NCBI GenBank assembly: GCA_003535195.1
Contig: DOHN01000144.1
Coordinates: 11,152-16,849 of the forward strand
Origin: Ruminiclostridium sp.
GTDB taxonomy: Bacteria > Bacillota > Clostridia > DSM-8532
Reading direction: 5' to 3'
Length of the DNA stretch: 5,698 nt
Numbering within the stretch: the stretch's first letter is position 1; each line of letters opens with the position of its first letter. Below, one piece after another: positions 1-4,861 of the stretch. Below the pieces are notes generated by a model. It was given only the letters and a program-made list of their open reading frames with translations, was not told where the DNA came from and searched no databases. A program made the translations under genes and the position numbers.

Positions 1-971
1 TTATCTTCCTGCATGTCTTTATTGTAAGCCAGAGGCAGGCCTTTCATCATGGTCAGGAGAGCCGTCAGGCTTCCGTAAACACGGCCGGTTTTACCGCGTA
101 CCAGCTCGGCCACATCAGGGTTCTTTTTTTGCGGCATAATGGAGGAGCCGGTGCTGTAAGCATCGTCCAGCTCAATAAATGAAAATTCATGGGAGCACCA
201 TAAAATGATTTCTTCACTGAAACGGGAGAGATGCATCATGATGAGGGAAAGGCAGGAGGCAAGTTCAATGACAAAGTCCCTGTCGCTGACGCCATCCAAG
301 CTGTTTTCGGTGATGCCGGCAAAGCCTAATTCCTCAGCTACCATTTTTCTGTCCAGGGCATAGGTGGTTCCGGCCAGCGCTCCTGAACCAAGCGGCATGA
401 TGTTCAGCCTCTTATAGCAGTCGAGAAGCCTTTCGATATCTCTTCGGAACATTTGAAAATAAGCCATTGCATGGTGTGCCAGTGTAATGGGCTGCGCTCT
501 TTGCATGTGGGTGTAGCCCGGCATGATGGTATCGAGATGATTTTCTGAGATACGGATGAGGACTTCCAGAAGCGTTTTCAGCATATCCTGGATTTCCCGG
601 CATTCATCCCTTAAATACATTCTGATATCCAATGCAACCTGGTCATTCCGGCTCCTGCCGGTATGAAGCCGCTTGCCCACATCTCCGATGCGAGAGATGA
701 GGATGGTTTCAATATTCATATGAATGTCCTCGGCCGAAACTTCAAATTTCACCTTGTCGTTTTCAATGTCCTCCAGAATTTCAAAGAGTGTTTTTCGAAT
801 GAGTCCGGCGTCGTTCTTTGGAATAATGCCGCATTGACCCAGCATTCTGACATGTGCCGCGCTCCCGAGGATATCCTGTCTATACATCCTGCTGTCAAAA
901 TGTATTGACGAATTAAAATCATCCATTAATTGATCGGTGTTTTTTGAAAATCGTCCGCCCCAAAGCTTCAT
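1..971 (-). CDS. argH: Argininosuccinate lyase, 3' end cut by window edge
   Basis: Cytosolic enzyme of the fumarase/aspartase (lyase 1) superfamily that splits argininosuccinate into arginine and fumarate, the last step of arginine synthesis; family members act as homotetramers. The frame is open from ATG at 971 to the left edge, giving 323 complete codons of a family length near 460, so about 135 C-terminal residues lie outside. Visible family blocks in order: [10 protein letters not shown] (102-111), THMQRAQP with the conserved His155 (154-161), [10 protein letters not shown] (193-202) and the mobile catalytic loop [12 protein letters not shown] (275-286) with Ser276/Ser277. The last readable residues, [10 protein letters not shown], are also typical. 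The start follows GAGG (978-981) with six bases of spacing and begins MKLWGGRF, the usual ArgH N-terminus. It is second gene of the argGH operon, 138 bases after argG, with no terminator between. No frameshift or missing key residue was seen. Confidence 0.97.
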   Translation of the reverse strand, partial: MKLWGGRFSKNTDQLMDDFNSSIHFDSRMYRQDILGSAAHVRMLGQCGIIPKNDAGLIRKTLFEILEDIENDKVKFEVSAEDIHMNIETILISRIGDVGKRLHTGRSRNDQVALDIRMYLRDECREIQDMLKTLLEVLIRISENHLDTIMPGYTHMQRAQPITLAHHAMAYFQMFRRDIERLLDCYKRLNIMPLGSGALAGTTYALDRKMVAEELGFAGITENSLDGVSDRDFVIELASCLSLIMMHLSRFSEEIILWCSHEFSFIELDDAYSTGSSIMPQKKNPDVAELVRGKTGRVYGSLTALLTMMKGLPLAYNKDMQED

Positions 972-1050
972 AAAAATCCTCGATTCTATCCATTTAAGTA
1001 CGCGGCCGGCCTCATTTTAAAAGCCAGCCATGTAAGATTCCCGATCCTGT

Positions 1051-1083
1051 TACGAATCCCCGGGCCCGGCCTGAGGATTCGTA
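1051..1083 (-). repeat. Inverted repeat in the argG-argH gap
   Basis: TACGAATCC (1051-1059) and GGATTCGTA (1075-1083) are perfect 9-base complements around a 15-base GC-rich loop that contains the self-complementary 10-mer CCGGGCCCGG (1060-1069). In the argGH mRNA this would form a hairpin about 27 bases after the argG stop and 79 before the argH start. No T-run follows on either strand, so it is unlikely to be an intrinsic terminator. A processing or mRNA-stability hairpin between the two cistrons is an inference. A second GC-rich palindrome, GGCCGGCC (1004-1011), lies between it and argH. Confidence 0.7.
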
Positions 1084-1109
1084 TAAATACAAAAGGAAGA
1101 GTATAGGAA

Positions 1110-2327
1110 TCAGTCTTTGATATGATTAAATTTTTTCATGTTGGCCTGGACTTTCAGCGGCAGGCCAAAGAGATTGATAAAGCCCTCCGCATCCTTCTGG
1201 TTATAAACATCGTCCTCGCCAAAGGTGCAAAGCTCTTCACTGAACAGGGAATAAGGAGATTCAACACCTGCGGGAATAATATTCCCTTTGTAAAGTTTCA
1301 ATTTTACCTTGCCTGAAACATATTTCTGGGTGGAATCCACAAAAGCAGAAAGAGCCTCACGAAGGGGAGTATACCATTGACCGAAGTAAACAAGCTCTGC
1401 AAAACGCTGAGCAACCAATGCTTTATAGTGGGAGGCGTCACGGTCCAGCGTGATGTTTTCAAGTTCCTGATGTGCGGCATAAAGGATGGTCCCGCCCGGA
1501 GTTTCATAGACGCCGCGGGATTTCATGCCCACCAAACGGTTTTCTACAATATCAATGATGCCGATGCCGTTTTCTCCGCCCATTTTGTTAAGGGCTTGCA
1601 AGAGCTCTATGGGAGGAAGCTTCTCACCGTTGACTTTGACAGGAATACCTTTTTCAAACTCAATTTCCACATAAAGAGGCTTATCCGGCGCCTTTTCGGG
1701 CGTAACCGAAAGCTGGAGCAGCCGGTCATAAAGAGGCTCGTTGGCAGGACTTTCAAGCTCAGAACCCTCGTGGCTCAAATGCCATATATTCCTGTCACGG
1801 CTGTAATTGCTGCTCTTACTTACCGGAATGGGAATGTTTCTTGCTACAGCGTAATCAATTTCTTCATCCCGTGAACGGATATCCCAGATTCTCCAGGGAG
1901 CAATGATTTTAAGGTGGGGGGCAAGAGCCTTTATGGTCAGTTCAAACCTTACCTGATCGTTTCCTTTCCCCGTAGCGCCGTGGCAAATAGCAGAAGCGCC
2001 TTCTCTTTCGGCAATTTCCACCAGTCTCTTTGCAATGATAGGCCTTGCAAAGGAAGTGCCCAGAAGGTATTTGCCTTCATAGACAGCGCCTGCCTTAATG
2101 GTGGGATAAATAAAATCGGTGATGAATTCTTCGGTAAGATCTTCTATGAATATTTTACTGGCGCCGGTTTGGATTGCCTTTTCATTGAGATGATCCAATT
2201 CCTCGGCCTGGCCCACATCGGCGGCAACAGCGATAACCTCGGCGTCATAGTTCTCTTTCAGCCATGGAATAATGATGGAAGTATCAAGACCACCCGAATA
2301 GGCGAGTACTATTTTTTCCTTGCTCAT
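1110..2327 (-). CDS. argG: Argininosuccinate synthase
   Basis: Cytosolic ligase joining citrulline and aspartate at the cost of ATP (to AMP and PPi) to give argininosuccinate, the substrate of the argH product encoded next. The 405 residues match the usual family length of about 400. The N-terminal PP-loop nucleotide-binding motif AYSGGLDTS is at residues 9-17, [10 protein letters not shown] at 87-96 and the signature [13 protein letters not shown] at 117-129; the block [13 protein letters not shown] follows at about 176-188. Start choice: the frame extends five codons further to a TTG at 2342, but that TTG lies inside the ribosome binding site. GGAGAG (2335-2340) sits seven bases before ATG 2327, so ATG 2327 ([10 protein letters not shown]) is preferred. 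First gene of argGH, driven by the promoter and ARG box at 2380-2409. No broken motif was seen. Confidence 0.98.
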   Translation of the reverse strand: MSKEKIVLAYSGGLDTSIIIPWLKENYDAEVIAVAADVGQAEELDHLNEKAIQTGASKIFIEDLTEEFITDFIYPTIKAGAVYEGKYLLGTSFARPIIAKRLVEIAEREGASAICHGATGKGNDQVRFELTIKALAPHLKIIAPWRIWDIRSRDEEIDYAVARNIPIPVSKSSNYSRDRNIWHLSHEGSELESPANEPLYDRLLQLSVTPEKAPDKPLYVEIEFEKGIPVKVNGEKLPPIELLQALNKMGGENGIGIIDIVENRLVGMKSRGVYETPGGTILYAAHQELENITLDRDASHYKALVAQRFAELVYFGQWYTPLREALSAFVDSTQKYVSGKVKLKLYKGNIIPAGVESPYSLFSEELCTFGEDDVYNQKDAEGFINLFGLPLKVQANMKKFNHIKD

Positions 2328-2379
2328 TAAAAATCTCTCCAATCTGTGTTAAAATTAGGTATAAGCTTTGTTGCTAATA

Positions 2380-2408
2380 ATTATACAATACCATGTATAT
2401 TTATTCAA
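2380..2408 (-). promoter_or_regulatory. Sigma-A type promoter of argGH
   Basis: On the minus strand, TTGAAT (2403-2408) as -35 and a perfect TATAAT (2380-2385) as -10 are separated by exactly 17 bases. Transcription would start near 2373, giving a leader of about 45 bases to the argG ATG. No attenuator-like structure was seen in that short leader. Confidence 0.85.
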
Positions 2409-2409
2409 T
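2392..2409 (-). promoter_or_regulatory. Putative ARG box (ArgR/AhrC operator) over the argGH promoter
   Basis: CATGTATATTTATTCAAT on the plus strand matches the core TGAATWWWWATTCA of the established ARG box consensus (WNTGAATWWWWATTCANW) at 13 of 14 positions; the only core mismatch is T at 2396. It covers the -35 element and the adjacent spacer of the argG promoter, where bound repressor would exclude RNA polymerase. The arginine repressor (ArgR, called AhrC in Bacillus) controls arginine biosynthesis genes in Firmicutes, so the position and the downstream genes agree. No arginine repressor gene is in the window. Confidence 0.72.
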
Positions 2410-2420
2410 ACTTTGTATTG
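2406..2420. repeat. Short inverted repeat beside the argGH operator
   Basis: CAATACTTTGTATTG is a perfect 6-bp inverted repeat with a 3-base centre. A related half-degenerate copy, CAATACCATGTATAT, starts exactly 20 bases earlier at 2386 (11 of 15 identical). Both lie within the argG promoter region and overlap the ARG box. They may be part of a compound operator or arise by chance in AT-rich DNA. Confidence 0.5.
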
Positions 2421-2623
2421 GCATAAAAAATAAAATTCCAGGATTTTTTATCATATATTGTTTGATGATTAGCGCAAGAAGTGTATTGATGGGTTCAATT
2501 CGTAATTTAGTTCCGGCGCGTCAGAGTGATGTTTCAGTGCGTCAGCGGAGCAGGATTGCGGAGTGGCGCGAATCAAAGTTGGATAAATCAATTCTGCTTA
2601 TAGGAGAATGGAGAGAAGTACAA
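2421..2623 (+). other. ruvC upstream region, in-frame open but probably untranslated
   Basis: This is the ruvC-proximal part of the 296-base argG-ruvC intergenic region. The ruvC frame has no stop back to TAA at 2378-2380, so a 77-codon N-terminal extension (from ATG 2393) is formally possible, with further ATGs at 2465 and 2489. None of these upstream starts has a good ribosome binding site, RuvC proteins do not carry such an extension, and the Arg/Ser-rich translation resembles nothing I recognise. The heptamer GCGTCAG occurs twice, 21 bases apart (2518 and 2539). The -35-like TTGGCA (2418-2423) has no matching -10 at proper spacing, so no ruvC promoter is called. Confidence 0.4.
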
Positions 2624-3136
2624 ATGATTATTTTGGGAGTGGACCCGGGCTTTGCCATTACCGGTTATGGAATCGTTGAATACGCCGGCAACAAGTTTCG
2701 CGTATTGGATGTCGGTGTCATATCCACGGAAGCCGGCCTGGCGCTATCGGGCCGCTTATTGGCCATAAGCGAAGGGCTGGATGACCTGATTGGAAGGTAT
2801 AAGCCTGACGCCATGGCGGTTGAGGAATTATTTTTTAATACCAATGTCAAAACTGCCATCAAGGTGGGGCATGGGCGCGGAGTTGCCCTTCTGGCGGCTG
2901 CCAAAGCCGGCATCAATGTATATGAATATACTCCGCTGCAGGTAAAGCAGGCGGTAGTGGGATATGGACGGGCTAAAAAGGAGCAGGTCCAGCAAATGGT
3001 AAAGCTTCTTTTGCATCTTGAAAAAATACCAAAACCCGATGATGCGGCCGACGCGTTAGCCATTGCCATATGCCATGCCCACAGCAGCGGTTCCATAAAT
3101 CGGCTGAATCTTAAGGTGAATGCTGGAAATCCTTAA
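2624..3136 (+). CDS. ruvC: Crossover junction endodeoxyribonuclease RuvC
   Basis: Homodimeric, Mg-dependent endonuclease that resolves Holliday junctions in recombinational repair, working with the RuvAB branch-migration motor on DNA. The 170-residue product fits the family length. All four acidic catalytic positions of the RNase H-like fold are present: Asp7 in GVDPG, Glu67 in AVEELFF, and Asp140 and Asp143 in [15 protein letters not shown] (139-153). Start choice: GGAGAG (2610-2615) stands eight bases before ATG 2624, and the protein then begins MIILGVDPG as RuvC proteins do; longer in-frame starts lack such a site. It is divergent from argG. A terminator follows within about 10 bases of the stop, so ruvA and ruvB are not co-transcribed downstream as is common in other bacteria. 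They are presumably elsewhere in the genome. Confidence 0.97.
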   Translation: MIILGVDPGFAITGYGIVEYAGNKFRVLDVGVISTEAGLALSGRLLAISEGLDDLIGRYKPDAMAVEELFFNTNVKTAIKVGHGRGVALLAAAKAGINVYEYTPLQVKQAVVGYGRAKKEQVQQMVKLLLHLEKIPKPDDAADALAIAICHAHSSGSINRLNLKVNAGNP

Positions 3137-3146
3137 TAAACCTATT

Positions 3147-3183
3147 AAAAAGCTTCTTTGTGCTTAAACAAAGGAGCTTTTTT
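3147..3183 (+). terminator. Rho-independent terminator of ruvC, probably bidirectional
   Basis: AAAAAGCTTCTTTGT (3147-3161) pairs with ACAAAGGAGCTTTTT (3168-3182) over 15 positions with one G-U pair and a six-base loop, ending in six Ts. Read on the minus strand the same hairpin ends in five Ts, so it may also stop read-through from the tRNA gene. Confidence 0.88.
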
Positions 3184-3208
3184 AAGACGGAACCATTTTT
3201 GGCGCATA

Positions 3209-3239
3209 CAAAAGCGCCGGTTCTCTGACTACCGGCGCT
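3209..3239 (-). terminator. Probable terminator of the tRNA-Gln gene
   Basis: On the minus strand, AGCGCCGGT and ACCGGCGCT (plus-strand arms 3213-3221 and 3231-3239) form a perfect 9-bp GC-rich stem with a nine-base loop, starting 11 bases after the tRNA CCA end. The T-run is short (CTTTTG), so termination may be incomplete, with the ruvC terminator behind it as a second stop. Confidence 0.7.
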
Positions 3240-3250
3240 GTAATGTGATT

Positions 3251-3324
3251 TGGCTGCGGATTAAGGATTTGAACCCTAACAAACTGAGCCAGAGTCAGTC
3301 GTGCTACCATTACACCAATCCGCA
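3251..3324 (-). tRNA. tRNA-Gln, anticodon CTG
   Basis: A full cloverleaf of 74 bases with encoded CCA can be drawn by hand. Acceptor stem TGCGGAT/ATCCGCA has seven pairs, followed by discriminator G and CCA. The D stem is GTGT/GCAC with loop AATGGTA containing the GG pair. The anticodon stem is ACTGA/TCAGT with loop CTCTGGC, so the anticodon is CTG, reading codon CAG. The variable loop is TTGT; the T arm is TAGGG/CCTTA around TTCAAAT. The U1-A72 first pair is typical of glutamine tRNAs and is recognised by the GatCAB amidotransferase in bacteria that make Gln-tRNA indirectly. It is a lone gene with its own promoter and hairpin, convergent with ruvC. No mismatch in any stem beyond G-U pairs. 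Confidence 0.96.
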
Positions 3325-3336
3325 ACGACGAAGTCT

Positions 3337-3365
3337 ATTATAATATGATTGAAAGACGATTTCAA
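3337..3365 (-). promoter_or_regulatory. Sigma-A type promoter of tRNA-Gln
   Basis: On the minus strand, TTGAAA (3360-3365, five of six to consensus) and a perfect TATAAT (3337-3342) are 17 bases apart, ending 12 bases before the mature tRNA 5' end at 3324. Upstream of the -35, at 3368-3391, are A-tracts (minus strand AAAAAAAACTCAAAAA, preceded by T6) at the place where a UP element for the RNA polymerase alpha subunit sits. This fits a strong stable-RNA promoter. Confidence 0.88.
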
Positions 3366-3391
3366 GCCCTTTTTGAGTTTTTTTTAAAAAA

Positions 3392-3458
3392 CATGCCCTG
3401 TTTGTATTTGATCAGACTGTTTTCCATGAGGTAAGCGATCTTTTTAGTTTTAAAGTTT
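3392..3458. other. Intergenic spacer between tRNA promoter and ilvE terminator
   Basis: AT-rich sequence between two minus-strand units. No open frame with a ribosome binding site, no RNA gene and no clear repeat was seen. Confidence 0.5.
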
Positions 3459-3493
3459 AAAAAGACTGAACCGGGGCATTGCCCGATTCAGTC
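3459..3493 (-). terminator. Rho-independent terminator of ilvE
   Basis: On the minus strand GACTGAATCGGG pairs with CCCGGTTCAGTC (plus arms 3482-3493 and 3464-3475), 12 positions with one G-U pair and a six-base loop, followed by five Ts (3463-3459). It begins about 60 bases after the ilvE stop and marks ilvE as the end of its unit. Confidence 0.93.
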
Positions 3494-3554
3494 CCAAAGC
3501 TTTTATATCAGTGTCACATTCATCAATAAGACTGGCAGATAAATGCCTTAAAAT

Positions 3555-4616
3555 TTATACCGGCCAGACCCAGTTAAACGGATCCGGCTTTTTGCCGTAC
3601 TGGATGCCGGTCAGCTCGTCGTAAAGCTTCTGAGAAAGCTGACCGATTTTGCCGCCGCTTAATTTTATTTTGTTGCCGCCCCAGCAAAGCTCGCCGATAG
3701 GGGAGATCACTGCTGCGGTTCCCGTCCCGAAGGCCTCTTTTAATTGACCGTTGGCATGGGCATCATAGATTTCCTGGATTGAAACTTTTCTCTCTGAAAC
3801 CTTTAAGCCCCAGGAGCGCAGAAGCTCAAGACAGGATTTTCTGGTGATTCCGGGCAGAATACTGCCGGTAAGCATGGGTGTAACGACCTCGTCGCCGATC
3901 ACAAAGAAGACGTTCATGGTGCCGACTTCCTCAATATATTTTCTTTCCACGCCATCCAGCCAAAGAACCTGAGTATAACCCTTTTTGGCGGCCACCATCT
4001 GTGCCTTCAGGCTGGCAGCGTAATTGGCGCTTGCCTTGGCTTCTCCCAGGCCGCCCACAACAGCGCGGACATAATGGTCTTCTACATAGATTTTTACCGG
4101 GTTGAGGCCCTCCTTATAATAGGCGCCCACAGGTCCGGTAATGATGATGAACTGATAGCTGTTTGACGGATGAACTCCGACATGGGGCTCAGTTGCAATG
4201 ATAAAAGGACGGATATAAAGAGATGTATCAGGAGCCTCGGGAACCCAGTCCTTATCAATGGCGACCAGTTTCTTTAAAGCCTCTACTGCAAAATCCTCAT
4301 CAATCTTGGGAATGCAAAGGGTGTCGCAGGAATTGTTGAGACGCTTCATATTCTGATCCGGTCTGAAAAGAACAACTTCGCCGCCGGCTTTTTTATATGC
4401 CTTAAGGCCTTCAAAAATGGCCTGGCCATAATGAAATACCATGATGGCCGGTTCATAATTTATCGAACTGTATGGGACTATTCTGGCATCATGCCAGCCA
4501 GCTCCTTCAGTGTAATCCATAATAAACATGTGGTCTGAAAAGATATTTCCGAATTTCAAATCTTCTGCGGCCGGTTTGGCTTTTGGGGTTTTTGTTAAGC
4601 TTATTTTTATTTCCAT
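3555..4616 (-). CDS. ilvE: Branched-chain amino acid aminotransferase
   Basis: PLP-dependent fold-type IV aminotransferase that interconverts leucine, isoleucine and valine with their 2-oxo acids using glutamate/2-oxoglutarate; cytosolic. The 353 residues and the block WHDARIVPY followed by VFHYGQAIFEGLKAY (about 60-74) fit the longer subgroup of BCATs that also includes the eukaryotic enzymes, rather than the roughly 300-residue E. coli type. The PLP lysine is Lys194 in GEAKASANYAAS; the class IV signature region YIEEVGTMNVFF is at 227-238, then GSILPGITR (251-259) and TGTAAVISP (298-306). Start choice: GTG at 4625 is one base from the Shine-Dalgarno AAAGGAG (4627-4633), too close to use; ATG 4616 lies ten bases from it and is preferred. 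It is a single-gene unit closed by a terminator. D-amino acid transaminase and aminodeoxychorismate lyase share the fold, but the BCAT blocks argue against them. Confidence 0.95.
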   Translation of the reverse strand: MEIKISLTKTPKAKPAAEDLKFGNIFSDHMFIMDYTEGAGWHDARIVPYSSINYEPAIMVFHYGQAIFEGLKAYKKAGGEVVLFRPDQNMKRLNNSCDTLCIPKIDEDFAVEALKKLVAIDKDWVPEAPDTSLYIRPFIIATEPHVGVHPSNSYQFIIITGPVGAYYKEGLNPVKIYVEDHYVRAVVGGLGEAKASANYAASLKAQMVAAKKGYTQVLWLDGVERKYIEEVGTMNVFFVIGDEVVTPMLTGSILPGITRKSCLELLRSWGLKVSERKVSIQEIYDAHANGQLKEAFGTGTAAVISPIGELCWGGNKIKLSGGKIGQLSQKLYDELTGIQYGKKPDPFNWVWPV

Positions 4617-4672
4617 TTCATACACGCTCCTTTGATAAATTAGTTTACACTAAAGAGGTGCAAAAATCTATA

Positions 4673-4687
4673 AATTTTGAAAAAATA
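4673..4687. promoter_or_regulatory. Weak CodY-box-like sequence upstream of ilvE
   Basis: AATTTTGAAAAAATA agrees with the CodY consensus AATTTTCWGAAAATT at 12 of 15 positions and lies 57 bases before the ilvE ATG. CodY represses branched-chain amino acid genes in many Firmicutes, which makes it plausible. However, a three-mismatch hit is easily found by chance in DNA this AT-rich, and no promoter could be placed relative to it. Confidence 0.25.
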
Positions 4688-4694
4688 CTTTAAT

Positions 4695-4712
4695 ACTATA
4701 TTGCTTTATAGT
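4695..4712. repeat. Inverted repeat in the ilvE / LysM-GH18 intergenic region
   Basis: ACTATA (4695-4700) and TATAGT (4707-4712) are perfect 6-base complements with six bases between, 79 bases from the ilvE start. Possible operator half-sites; too short and AT-rich to be certain. It is not a T-box element: the conserved T-box sequence is absent from the ilvE leader. Confidence 0.35.
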
Positions 4713-4861
4713 GCTACTCATTTAACCAAATTTGAAATATAAGCCTCTCTGACAAACATAAACCGGCAAAGCTGCATATGTTAAATTAGAATAACATTCC
4801 TTTATGAATAACTCGGCAATATTATCGGACTTTCATATGAAATCGTTTGGAGTGTGATATC
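4713..4861. other. Upstream region of the LysM-GH18 gene
   Basis: This is the plus-gene side of the 245-base divergent region. The 12-base palindrome TTTCATATGAAA (4831-4842) lies just before the ribosome binding site, and AACATA/TATGTT arms (4755-4760, 4777-4782) lie further up. I looked for sigma-A promoters and for sporulation sigma-E or sigma-G elements; CATATG (4834-4839) resembles the CATA core of such -10 boxes, but no -35 element stands at the right distance. No promoter is called. Confidence 0.4.

Noticed and set aside
663..908. 81-codon plus-strand open frame within argH
   Set aside because: It lies antisense to ArgH residues with clear family motifs, so it is a shadow frame.
1051..1083. 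Intrinsic terminator between argG and argH
   Set aside because: The stem is good but neither strand has a T-run after it, and the genes are functionally linked and co-oriented.
1377..1874. 165-codon plus-strand open frame opposite argG
   Set aside because: It is antisense to conserved argG sequence, has no ribosome binding site and its translation resembles no protein; a shadow frame.
2328..2342. Upstream TTG start giving a five-residue longer ArgG
   Set aside because: The TTG lies within the GGAGAG ribosome binding site that serves ATG 2327, and ArgG proteins normally start close to the PP-loop as the shorter form does.
3251..3324. Integration (att) site in the tRNA gene
   Set aside because: No integrase gene and no repeat of the tRNA 3' end was seen anywhere in the window.
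3380..3391. T6A6 palindrome as a terminator
   Set aside because: It has no GC-containing stem and no loop; it is better explained as A-tracts upstream of the tRNA promoter.
4803..4842. Sporulation sigma-E or sigma-G promoter for the LysM-GH18 gene
   Set aside because: TGAATA and CATATGA resemble the elements but are 23 bases apart, too far for sigma-G, and AATATT to CATA is too short for sigma-E.
4617..4861. T-box riboswitch for a branched-chain amino acid tRNA before ilvE
   Set aside because: The conserved T-box sequence, a specifier loop and a terminator hairpin before the ilvE start are all absent.
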